A DNA stretch of 63,563 nucleotides from Chlorobiota bacterium. Lineage in GTDB: Bacteria; Bacteroidota; Chlorobiia; Chlorobiales; Chlorobiaceae. The notes beneath the pieces are model-generated. The model was given only the letters and a program-made list of their open reading frames with translations. It did not search any database and was not told the DNA's origin. The DNA lies in NCBI GenBank assembly GCA_016868665.1, contig VGGK01000013.1:1-63563 (forward strand), read 5' to 3'. Both the position numbers and the translations under genes were made by a program. Positions 43,536-51,008 of the stretch are shown here, one piece after another. How positions within the stretch are numbered: the first letter of the stretch is position 1; each line of letters opens with the position of its first letter.

Positions 43536-44143
43536 AGCGTTGCCTCCAGATAGGGTTTCATAACGGAGACAACACGGCACGCTTCTGCATACTGCATCAG
43601 TGCATGAAGGTTCTTGGGCTTTCGCTGTCGATACAGTTTGAGCGCTTCGAGCACAATATCCATCCCGATCCTGTTACGGAATTTGAAGCAATCGACAAGC
43701 GTCTTTTCCGGACTGTAGATCTTCACCGGGACACCATCGAGCTGATGTGTTTCAATGCCGAGCTTGAAGCAAGAGGGTGAAAACCGGAATATCGTTACCG
43801 GTGGATACTCGATTCTTGGTTGTTCGGCACCCTTTTCAAGCGCAAGAGATACGCAGTGTGGAACCTGGGTGGTCATTTCGTGAAAGGACAGTGCCGAGAC
43901 CAGACAAAGCACTCCATTCGGAACCCTCAGGGCAACGGTGACAAGATCAGGATATTCGAGCGGCTTCCGGCCTTTGAGCTGGTAAAGCCCGCGTGACAGC
44001 TCTTCAAGCTCACCGCTGTCACGAAGACTGTACAGCGTCCGGGGATGAATACCAAGGCTGATCGCTTCCCGGGTACGGAACAGACCCCCGCGAGCAAGAA
44101 TGAGCGCTTTGGCTTTATCTGCTGCTGTACTGTGTTGTGACAT
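43532..44143 (-). CDS. AbiEi-family antitoxin (type IV toxin-antitoxin), module A
   Basis: 203 residues. The N-terminal winged-helix region (ARGGLFRTREAISLGIHPRTL as two helices, then LEELSRGLYQLKG) and the AbiEi-type domain (YSPEKTLVDCFKFRNRIG, then DIVLEALKLYRQRK) are clear. AbiEi proteins repress their own operon and counteract AbiEii without direct binding. Its stop overlaps the GTG of the AbiEii frame (GTGA), the classical coupled order. The antitoxin is complete while the toxin behind it is destroyed. Confidence 0.88.
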   Translation of the reverse strand: MSQHSTAADKAKALILARGGLFRTREAISLGIHPRTLYSLRDSGELEELSRGLYQLKGRKPLEYPDLVTVALRVPNGVLCLVSALSFHEMTTQVPHCVSLALEKGAEQPRIEYPPVTIFRFSPSCFKLGIETHQLDGVPVKIYSPEKTLVDCFKFRNRIGMDIVLEALKLYRQRKPKNLHALMQYAEACRVVSVMKPYLEATL

Positions 44144-44385
44144 CTTTCATCCGGATAGTAATATCTGACACTATTAATAAGTATAGGTATATTTATCCGT
44201 AACAGCAATAAACCATTTCACTCTCTGTCCTCAAGCTTTCCGTGATGTTTGAGCTGTTCTCTGCACCTTGCCTGAACCGCCTGAAAGGCATGGTATGGCA
44301 TGGTATTCTTATGGCGAAACCGTATCGTTATCAGTGAGGCCAAGACCTCCCGTCACAGCACATTGAACCATAACCTTGAGCACTG

Positions 44386-45174
44386 ATGCTTTTCAGAGTC
44401 ATGTCCGACATCCACAACGAGTTCTGTCGAGAAGAGAATGGCTTGGACTATCGCATTCCGGAACTTGCAGAGGACAAGGGATCTATCCTCGTCCTTGCTG
44501 GAGACATCGGCCTCCTCAGTAAAAAGCAGACATGGTTTGGCTTTCTTTCGCAGTGCTCAGAGCAGTTCAAAAACGTTTTCATTGTTGAGGGCAATCATGA
44601 ATGGTATCACGGCAACATTGAGAAGCACTCATGGCAGAACGCCGTCGCCGAGTACGGATTTTACAACGTCCATACCGGTCATCTCATTCTTGAAGAGGAA
44701 AAGATTGCCGTCATCGGCACCACGCTCTGGACGGACTTTTTTGGTGGCAACCCCATCGCCATGTTCGATGTCAGTCAGGGACTGCAGGACTATCGCCTGA
44801 TAAAGGTCGGAGCCGATTATCGCCGTTTACAGCCGGAATACATTCTCGCCCTCCACCACAAACAGAAAAAAAGGCTTTTTGAAAACACCGATCGCTATGC
44901 GGATCTCGGGTACACCGTTATCGTGGCAACGCACCACCACCCCTCGCTGCAGGGAATAGTTCCTTTCTATAGCAACAACCCCCTTAATGCGGCGTTTGTA
45001 TCGGATCTTGACAAAGAGGTGCTCTCCCATAAAATAGACTACTGGATCTGCGGTCACTGCCATAACGCCATGGAATATTCCATCGGCGAAACCAGAGTGA
45101 TCTGCAACCCCAAAGGCTACGCTCACGAAAACGACAACGGGTTCGATCCGCTCAAAACACTGTGCGTACCGTAA
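44386..45174 (+). CDS. Calcineurin-like metallophosphoesterase, island cargo
   Basis: 262 residues with a complete metal site: VMSDIHNEF, LVLAGDIGLL, IVEGNHEWYHG, VIVATHHHPSL and WICGHCHNAMEY. The order D-x-H, GDxx, GNHE, H and GHxH is that of calcineurin-type phosphoesterases. Substrate unknown; nuclease, nucleotidase or phosphoprotein phosphatase activities occur in the superfamily. It is the only plus-strand gene of the tRNA-flanked island and the only one outside the toxin-antitoxin families. Translation could start at ATG 44386 or, less likely, 44401. Confidence 0.82.
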   Translation: MLFRVMSDIHNEFCREENGLDYRIPELAEDKGSILVLAGDIGLLSKKQTWFGFLSQCSEQFKNVFIVEGNHEWYHGNIEKHSWQNAVAEYGFYNVHTGHLILEEEKIAVIGTTLWTDFFGGNPIAMFDVSQGLQDYRLIKVGADYRRLQPEYILALHHKQKKRLFENTDRYADLGYTVIVATHHHPSLQGIVPFYSNNPLNAAFVSDLDKEVLSHKIDYWICGHCHNAMEYSIGETRVICNPKGYAHENDNGFDPLKTLCVP

Positions 45175-45413
45175 ACAACAATGCGTTCATCAGTCCAATG
45201 TTTCTTGGTGTATCGAGATCGGACGTTTTGCTCCATATCTTCCCTACTTGCAGGACTTGCCCGCCATAAAGCCCGATAAAAAAGAATAAGCTTCTATGAG
45301 CAGTAACCACAAAAACGCAATAACACGTATGCGCAACTTGATTTTGGACAAAGAAGCGACAAAAGATGTAACTGTTTTTAATATTAAGCCATTCCCAGAG
45401 TTCAACATCCTCA

Positions 45414-45430
45414 CGTCGCATATGCGTCGC
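45414..45430. repeat. 17-bp repeat CGTCGCATATGCGTCGC, copy 2
   Basis: Same 17 bases as 42540-42556. It lies at the point where the AbiEii frame of module B loses family similarity, so it may mark a recombination or insertion scar. Confidence 0.75.
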
Positions 45431-45523
45431 AAAATTGACATCAATCATGTCTTGCTCGACCTGGGATATCTGTTGCCATGGGGCGTGGGTACGCCACTGG
45501 GTGATATAATCAAGAGGGATCAT
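45424..45523 (-). pseudogene. N-terminal fragment of an AbiEii-type toxin, module B
   Basis: Starts with ATG at 45523, overlapping the AbiEi stop by four bases (ATGA). The first 27 or so residues (MIPLDYITQWRTHAPW, then SQVEQDM) match the recalled N-terminus of one AbiEii subfamily. After that the frame continues to 45152 with sequence lacking any nucleotidyltransferase motif. The catalytic domain is missing, so the toxin is a remnant; the 45414-45430 repeat sits at the break. Confidence 0.7.
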
Positions 45524-46302
45524 AGATCTGGACTAACCTTTTCGTTCGGCAGAAGCCGCCAGCGGGTGATTTGACGGACACCGTAATGTGGCCGTGATGG
45601 GGCAAGAAGAGCCGGAACCGGTTTTCGTTCCGCAACATATGATGCTAATCCTTCTGCCAATCCTGACTCCCCTATCATTTCAAGCAAATAGCCCAAACGT
45701 TGGGCCCAGGTAATCGGCGACAATCCGGCTATGGCAACCAGCTCCGCAGCATTGAGGGATTCAGCCAACTCGGCAAGGACGGTGACGGCATTGTCAAGCC
45801 CACCCGCATGATGGGGATAACCGATAACATCAAAAGCGGTCACCTCTGGTGTTGAGACTTTCAAATACCCGCGAGGAGTTTTGAAATCGCGGGCTGGCAT
45901 TGTTGATGCATTGCTGCGCTGAATAAAGTCAACCCTGACCTGGCCACAGACAATCCCGGGACGAATATGCTCGACAATAACCTGAAAGGCTTGAGGACGC
46001 TGATGGGCGGCACCGTAATACTCTCCAGCTGAAAGTATGCCCGCATAATAGGGTTCTTTCAGGTACGCCATCAATGATGGAATGAACTGGCTGGCTGGTA
46101 AACATGCAATCTTACGGTATTCCGGTGGGACAACCACATAAAATCCCCGATACGGCATAGCAACGATACCTTTATACCGCAGACGGCGCAATGCGTCACG
46201 GGTAGCAACAGTACTCAATCCAAGTGCTGATGAAACGTCAACCCCGATAAAACAGAAAGAGCCTTTCGCCTGTAGCTCGTCTATGTATTGTGACACCTTC
46301 AT
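45520..46302 (-). CDS. AbiEi-family antitoxin (type IV toxin-antitoxin), module B
   Basis: 260 residues from ATG 46302 (MKVSQYIDEL); an ATG at 46323 would add seven. The N-terminal winged helix is visible (GLSTVATRDALRRLRYKG, then YRGFYVVVPPEYR), followed by the conserved AbiEi middle (SAGEYYGAAHQRPQAFQV), the STPEVTAFDVIGYPH block and a helical C-terminus. This is a different AbiEi subfamily from the one at 43532. The frame is intact although the toxin downstream is cut to a short N-terminal piece. Confidence 0.85.
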   Translation of the reverse strand: MKVSQYIDELQAKGSFCFIGVDVSSALGLSTVATRDALRRLRYKGIVAMPYRGFYVVVPPEYRKIACLPASQFIPSLMAYLKEPYYAGILSAGEYYGAAHQRPQAFQVIVEHIRPGIVCGQVRVDFIQRSNASTMPARDFKTPRGYLKVSTPEVTAFDVIGYPHHAGGLDNAVTVLAELAESLNAAELVAIAGLSPITWAQRLGYLLEMIGESGLAEGLASYVAERKPVPALLAPSRPHYGVRQITRWRLLPNEKVSPDL

Positions 46303-46516
46303 ATTGATATGAACATATTTCATTCGAGAAAAACAACACAAGGCGCTGTTTTTCCAAAATGATCCATAGCTACATCATCAATGGGAGCAATATGCACCAA
46401 CGCCAAGACGATAGGACTGTCAACTCTCCTTACTGTCGAACATTTTCTCCAGCTTCATTTGCCACTTGGCCTCTGGCCTTCAATCGTGCTATCGTTATAA
46501 ACAAGGTCTGCTCAGA

Positions 46517-46840
46517 TCAGGCAATGGAGGCTAACCCCTTCTTTTTCACGAGGGAGAGAAGTTTGAGCGTGGTTCCGGCAGGTTTCTTTTGCCCCCGCTC
46601 CCACTGGCTGACCGACTCCTTGCTGACATTCAGATAGAGAGCAAAAACAGTCTGACTCACTGCCTCATGCTCAGGTATGGCCTTTATTTCTTCTGCACTT
46701 AACTCCTGAACCGAAGTCAGACAGGATTCGTCGAACTCAAGCATCGTCTTTTTATCGATGCCGCCAGAGGCGTACATGTCTGACATGGTCTCATGGATAG
46801 CCGCCAGAGCGTCGCTTTTATATGGCCTGGTCTTTTTCAT
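46517..46840 (-). CDS. HTH antitoxin of the HigA/NadS type, module C
   Basis: 107-residue DNA-binding protein. The N-terminal part (SDALAAIHETMSDMYASG, EFDESCL) and C-terminal XRE-type helix-turn-helix (VSQTVFALYLNVSKESVSQW followed by ERGQKKP) match the antitoxins that pair with RelE-like toxins encoded just upstream. It is expected to repress its operon and neutralise the toxin. The ATG at 46840 overlaps the end of the RelE-like frame by 23 bases. The open frame continues 48 codons upstream without similarity. Confidence 0.82.
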   Translation of the reverse strand: MKKTRPYKSDALAAIHETMSDMYASGGIDKKTMLEFDESCLTSVQELSAEEIKAIPEHEAVSQTVFALYLNVSKESVSQWERGQKKPAGTTLKLLSLVKKKGLASIA

Positions 46841-47156
46841 GGTATGATACCGTTTGAAATACCCCGTTTTTGATGAATTTAGCGAGTTCTTCGTCAGAAT
46901 ACTTGAGAATGATTTTCGCAGACTTCTTGTACTCTCGAACCTCATAATCTTCGATGTTCGCCCGACCTTTCCTCGAAAATCCATAAACGCTGAGGGCTTC
47001 GAGGAAAGCTTTCAGGCGTGCGATCTCTTGTTCCAGCTCTTGCAGACGAAATTCATTTGAGAGCGTGGATTGCGACTCATCGGTGGGATTTTCATCTCTT
47101 GCCAGCCCGTATATGACGAAACAGTCTGGAGTATTTTTTCACAAACTGTTTATCAT
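46818..47156 (-). pseudogene. RelE/HigB-like toxin remnant with an early in-frame stop, module C
   Basis: The frame starts with ATG at 47154-47156, overlapping the AbiEii stop (ATGA), but has TGA as codon six, then stays open for 106 codons to TAA at 46818. The C-terminal 50 residues (SVYGFSRKGRANIEDYE, then YSDEELAKFIKNGVFQ) resemble the C-terminal half of RelE-type toxins. The preceding part (FRLQELEQEIARLKAFLEAL) is coiled-coil-like and does not match the usual RelE N-terminus, so the toxin is probably a chimera or truncated. A GTG 15 bases inside, followed by an A6 run, would enter the same frame if one A were lost. Not translatable by standard rules as it stands. Confidence 0.65.
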
Positions 47157-48019
47157 GGCAACAATTTTCTCGCAAAGTCGATAAACTCCTGCCTTGCCTC
47201 CTCAAACGCTACCCGATCTCCATAGACCAGATCAGTAACAAACCTGTCATATTCTGGTGAAAGACTCTGCTCCTTGTCAAGGTATTCCAGCGATTTGAGC
47301 ATTTCCGAGACAGGATTCAGCCGAAATTCCGGAAATTGCCTGCCAAATCTTTCGGCATCGGCTTGTACCATCACTTCAAATACCTTACCGGCAAGACCGG
47401 ATATCAGATCAGGTAACTGACGATTGATCACTGTCACATCATAAACATGACGAATCAATCGTTCATCATACTCCTTGCTGACTTTCCCGGAAAGCGCCTC
47501 TGCGGTTCTCCTGAGATAAAAAAGCACTTTTTCTCCAATGGATTCCTGCAAGCCAAGACAGTTGACTCTGAATCCCTGGTTCACCGGATCGACAAGCAAC
47601 TTGAGAATACTTTGTACCGGCAACGTTTGCATGGGCAACAACAGAGGCCTTGCACTCAATTCGAGCTTGATTTCAGAACGAAGACTGGCAACGGCCCCAA
47701 AGCGGCTCTCGTAAAGAATATTCAGAGCGATATAACTGTTCTCATCCCGGGCAGGCACTTGATCTTGAGGGACAACAAAACCTTCAGCAGCAAGAACGGC
47801 AATGAGATGCTTTTTGAAACGACTGAGCATCCGGCTTTTCTGGCTTCGGGATAAACCAGTCGGAAGAACAACCTTGAAATCAATATCTTCCGACATTCTT
47901 CCGATCAATCCGTGCGCTTTGGACAGGCATGTCCCTCCGCAAAAGATCAACTGTATCCCCTCGGCATCGATGTCTGTAAGCCTCTGGAGCACCTCGGTAA
48001 CGAAAACATCTTTCTCCAA
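47153..48019 (-). CDS. AbiEii-type nucleotidyltransferase toxin, module D (start uncertain)
   Basis: 288 residues from TTG 48019. The nucleotidyltransferase core is intact: LIFCGGTCLSKAHGLIGR and MSEDIDFKVVLP with the DxD pair; C-terminal helices follow (LGLQESIGEKVLFYLRR). AbiEii toxins transfer nucleotides, in studied cases CMP to tRNA 3' ends. Family similarity extends upstream of the TTG (TTDERQLILDVTG, LPAAALEKDVF) to an ATA codon at 48098-48100, which is the only position in the expected place; there is no ATG or GTG there. So the gene may use a weak TTG or rare ATA start, or be damaged by ATG-to-ATA. The 3' end overlaps the RelE-like frame by four bases. Confidence 0.8.
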   Translation of the reverse strand: MEKDVFVTEVLQRLTDIDAEGIQLIFCGGTCLSKAHGLIGRMSEDIDFKVVLPTGLSRSQKSRMLSRFKKHLIAVLAAEGFVVPQDQVPARDENSYIALNILYESRFGAVASLRSEIKLELSARPLLLPMQTLPVQSILKLLVDPVNQGFRVNCLGLQESIGEKVLFYLRRTAEALSGKVSKEYDERLIRHVYDVTVINRQLPDLISGLAGKVFEVMVQADAERFGRQFPEFRLNPVSEMLKSLEYLDKEQSLSPEYDRFVTDLVYGDRVAFEEARQEFIDFARKLLP

Positions 48020-48077
48020 AGCAGCTGCCGGAAGAGGAGTCAGGCCCTCACCAGTGACATCGAGAATCAGTTGACGC

Positions 48078-48500
48078 TCATCTGTTGTAATCGTTCTTAT
48101 ACCTCACCTTGCGATTACCCACCATCAACTCGCGGCTGATTCGACGCCGACCGGTATCGAAAACAGCCTGTACGGGTATCTGGGTACTCTGACCAGACGC
48201 ATAGTCTCGTTGTGCTTTTCCGGGCTTTGCCTCGATCCGCAAACGCATGAACGCTTCTTCAGCAAGAACCTCAAGAGGTTCCCGAGGAACTGGTTGACCA
48301 CTTATCGAGCTGATTCTGGCTTTAGCAAAAATACCGTATCCAAGACGAACAAGCCGACCTTCCGCAACAAAATCTGTCAACAATCGACTGATCTGGCTTT
48401 GACTGCCCATATGCGTAAAATCCGAACGCAGAATGATCTCGCCCCGCCTCATCGTTATGGAGCGCTTCATCCGTTCTCTGATGTTCAATCGGGACTTCAT
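48078..48500 (-). CDS. DUF6088-type AbiEi-like antitoxin, module D
   Basis: 140 residues. The N-terminal winged helix is visible (RSDFTHMGSQSQISRLL, then GRLVRLGYGIFAKAR), followed by PLEVLAEEAFMRL and a C-terminal strand region (GRRRISRELMVGNRKVRY). Proteins of this type, annotated as DUF6088, occur as the antitoxin partner just upstream of AbiEii toxins, exactly the arrangement here; the end overlaps the N-terminal coding region of the AbiEii gene by about 23 bases if the ATA start is used. Likely leads a four-gene operon 48500 to 46517. Confidence 0.78.
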   Translation of the reverse strand: MKSRLNIRERMKRSITMRRGEIILRSDFTHMGSQSQISRLLTDFVAEGRLVRLGYGIFAKARISSISGQPVPREPLEVLAEEAFMRLRIEAKPGKAQRDYASGQSTQIPVQAVFDTGRRRISRELMVGNRKVRYKNDYNR

Positions 48501-48608
48501 GATACAGTAACGTTCAATTCAACAATTCACTTCTACAATTTCAATCATCAATATCAAAAGATAAAACATTTTATCACCCCAAAAAATGCCCACAGAGCAA
48601 TCTTCCCA

Positions 48609-48842
48609 TCATGGCCTGATATCGTAGCAACCCGAAACAATACAGCACACCACCCCCTTTAGCTCTTCACCTGACCGCTTGCTTACCCAGAGACCAACAG
48701 GCTTAAGCCACTCGCTTTCCCGGTAATGCTTCAGCAGCTCATGCGGAATACCATGGGCAGCAAGCAGGACGGCCAACACTACGGTGCCTGACCGAAGCCC
48801 TGCAAGTAGCCAAAGTATTTTTGACGCTCTATTGGTAGTCAT
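48609..48842 (-). pseudogene. N-terminal fragment of another AbiEi-like protein
   Basis: 77-codon frame. The first 55 residues (RASKILWLLAGLRSGTV, LAAHGIPHELLKHY, SEWLKPVGLWVSKRSGEEL) resemble the N-terminal winged-helix domain of AbiEi proteins, in which a strand pair normally leads into the C-terminal domain. Here the frame ends soon after in unrelated residues. It is therefore read as a truncated antitoxin gene, and no toxin follows it. Confidence 0.55.
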
Positions 48843-49163
48843 GCTACCGGCATGAGGATATTTTTAATACCCCACAAACGACTTTTACCAAGGGAATACA
48901 AGTAAAGGAAGGGCGTCGATTGACCGAAAGACCAGCACTCTCTTTGTAGAGGTAGCGCTTTTTCAGAAATCTTAAATCATAAGCAGCATTATTATTGAAG
49001 GTTATGGTCAACCTTCGACAAGATTCATCATTTTGCATAACAATGGTGTAACAAAAATGCTTGAAAAAGCACAAAAATCTACAGAAGTGGCGTATTTAAG
49101 CAGAAAGAAGAGAAAAAAGAAAAGCCCTGTAAGTTGTTTACTTACAGGGCTTTAAGAAGTGTG
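48843..49163. other. 321-bp gap at the right edge of the island
   Basis: Holds the tRNA terminator (49112-49153). A 76-codon minus-strand frame at 48844-49074 shows no family features. Nothing else is supported. Confidence 0.5.
49112..49153 (-). terminator. Terminator of tRNA-Val
   Basis: A perfect 13-bp stem (49121-49133 with 49141-49153, loop TTGTTTA) is followed on the minus strand by TCTTTTTT. It lies 11 bases beyond the tRNA 3' end. Confidence 0.88.
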
Positions 49164-49237
49164 TGGGCGATAGAAGATTCGAACTTCTGACCTCTACAGT
49201 GTCAATGTAGCGCTCTAACCAACTGAGCTAATCGCCC
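49164..49237 (-). tRNA. tRNA-Val (anticodon GAC)
   Basis: Read on the minus strand the 74 bases fold into a full cloverleaf: acceptor GGGCGAT/ATCGCCC with discriminator A, D stem GCTC/GAGC, anticodon stem CTACA/TGTAG with loop TTGACAC (anticodon GAC, valine), variable loop AGGTC, and T stem AGAAG/CTTCT with loop TTCGAAT. CCA is not encoded. Its 3' 29 bases (plus one flanking base) are duplicated at 42434-42463, marking it as the probable integration target of the island. Confidence 0.96.
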
Positions 49238-49305
49238 ATCGTGAAGGGCAGTAAATATACGATTCCGGCTGAAAAAAGCAAACCTCTTCACGATAGTTTG
49301 CCTGT

Positions 49306-50625
49306 TCAGGCGATTTTTTTCTTTTTGCCGTCGCCGGAGTAGTATTCAGGCGCTGCTTTGTTTTCGATGGTGTCCGACGTGATGAGGCATTTCTGTATGC
49401 CTTTCATGGAGGGCAGCTCGAACATGATGTCGATCATGACGTTTTCGAGCACGGAACGCAGCGCGCGCGCACCTGTTCCGCGTTCAATGGCAATTTCAAC
49501 AACTTTGTCGAGCGCGTCTTCGGCGAACTCGAGTTCAACGCCGTCCATTTCGAAGAGCTTTTTGTACTGCTTGACGAGCGCGTTCTTCGGTTCCACGAGA
49601 ATGTTCCGCAGTGCTTTTTCGTCAAGAGGGTCAAGCGTGGAGATGACCGGCAGCCGGCCTATAAACTCGGGAATAAGACCGTATTCGTGCAGGTCATCCT
49701 GCGTTACGAAGCGAAGGATTTCGGGATCGTAACCGGTCTGTTTATGTTTTACCTTCGAACCGAAGCCCATCGATGATTTCGATACCCTTTTGGCTATGAG
49801 CTTGTCGAGTCCTTCGAAAGCGCCGCCGCAGATGAAGAGAATGTTCCTGGTGTTGATGTTGATGAGCTGCTGCTCGGGATGTTTGCGTCCGCCTTTGGGA
49901 GGAACGCCGACTACCGATCCTTCAAGTATTTTAAGCAGTGCCTGCTGTACGCCTTCACCGGAAACATCGCGGGTGATGGAGACGTTGGCGGATTTACGGG
50001 CGATCTTGTCGATTTCATCGACGTAGATGATACCCCGCTCTGCCCGTTCAAGGTTGAAATCGGATGCATGGAGCAGTCGGGCAAGGATGGTTTCGACATC
50101 GTCGCCAACGTAGCCGGCTTCGGTCAGCGAGGTTGCGTCGGCGATGGTGAAGGGCACTTCGAGCATATTCGCAAGCGTCTGCGCAAGCAGGGTTTTGCCT
50201 GTTCCGGTGGGCCCGATGAGCAGAATGTTGCTTTTTTCGATCACCACCTCGTCGTCTTCATGCGACCACTCCTGTGAATCGATCCGCTTGTAATGATTGT
50301 AAACCGCAACTGAAAGTGATTTCTTGGCGATATCCTGCCCGACCACATACTGGTCGAGGGACTCCATGATTGCCCTGGGACTGACGAGTCTTGGCTGAAA
50401 CGGCTTCTCGGCCTGCCGGTCTGCAGGCTTGATTGCGCTGATCTCCTTACGAAGAATCTCGAATGATGTTTTGATGCAGCGGTCGCATATGAACGCTCCC
50501 GGGCCGGCAACCATGCTGTTCACTTCAAGGGAGCTGCGGCCGCAGAATGAGCAGTAGACCGGTTCGTTGCCATTCCCGCTTCCGGTACGCCTTCTTCCTT
50601 TTTCAGGTTCTTTTATTCTGGTCAT
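49306..50625 (-). CDS. clpX: ATP-dependent Clp protease ATP-binding subunit ClpX
   Basis: 439-residue AAA+ unfoldase that feeds ClpP. The N-terminal zinc-binding domain (YCSFCGRSS and FICDRCI) is followed by Walker A ([14 protein letters not shown]), pore loop ([10 protein letters not shown]), Walker B ([11 protein letters not shown]), sensor 1 ([12 protein letters not shown]) and the C-domain with the ClpP-contact tripeptide region ([11 protein letters not shown]) and sensor 2 ([14 protein letters not shown]). The ATG at 50625 ([10 protein letters not shown]) fits the family; the frame is open a further 46 codons without similarity. clpP is not adjacent. A DUF4404 gene lies 43 bases upstream. 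Confidence 0.97.
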   Translation of the reverse strand: MTRIKEPEKGRRRTGSGNGNEPVYCSFCGRSSLEVNSMVAGPGAFICDRCIKTSFEILRKEISAIKPADRQAEKPFQPRLVSPRAIMESLDQYVVGQDIAKKSLSVAVYNHYKRIDSQEWSHEDDEVVIEKSNILLIGPTGTGKTLLAQTLANMLEVPFTIADATSLTEAGYVGDDVETILARLLHASDFNLERAERGIIYVDEIDKIARKSANVSITRDVSGEGVQQALLKILEGSVVGVPPKGGRKHPEQQLININTRNILFICGGAFEGLDKLIAKRVSKSSMGFGSKVKHKQTGYDPEILRFVTQDDLHEYGLIPEFIGRLPVISTLDPLDEKALRNILVEPKNALVKQYKKLFEMDGVELEFAEDALDKVVEIAIERGTGARALRSVLENVMIDIMFELPSMKGIQKCLITSDTIENKAAPEYYSGDGKKKKIA

Positions 50626-50668
50626 TGAATAGGTAAATGATAACGCCTTTGCACGTTGTTCTCTCTTG

Positions 50669-50941
50669 TTAAAATCCCATTTTCGCAAGGCTGTCGAGCA
50701 CATGCTGCAATGCGATGCTGAGCCTGGGATGGTCGGCCTCGAAATGCTCGATGGCCTCGCCAAGGCGCCTGGAGATGGGTTCCTGCTCTTCCGGCGTTCC
50801 GGAACCGGCTCCGCTCAGAAGATGCTGTATATCATCCCTGAGCTCGGAAAGTACCGTCACGGTGGTTTCGTCTACGGAATCCACCTGTTCGAGCTCCTCG
50901 TGGAGCCTGGTGAGCATCTCGTTTAGCTGCTGCTTTTCCAT
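50669..50941 (-). CDS. DUF4404-family small helical protein
   Basis: 90-residue acidic, mostly helical protein. Conserved features are the paired helices around [15 protein letters not shown] and the C-terminal [20 protein letters not shown], the hallmark of DUF4404. Function unknown. It precedes clpX by 43 bases on the same strand and may share its transcript. Confidence 0.8.
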   Translation of the reverse strand: MEKQQLNEMLTRLHEELEQVDSVDETTVTVLSELRDDIQHLLSGAGSGTPEEQEPISRRLGEAIEHFEADHPRLSIALQHVLDSLAKMGF

Positions 50942-51008
50942 TGGCCGGTCTATAGTTATTTAGTCATATAAAACGTACAGGGTATAACACCACTTTCTGC
51001 TGAATCGT

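Noticed and set aside
47139-47141. UGA in the RelE-like frame read as selenocysteine or tryptophan
   Set aside because: No SECIS-like structure was recognised and other genes in the window use TGA as a normal stop; a mutation or homopolymer shift is simpler.
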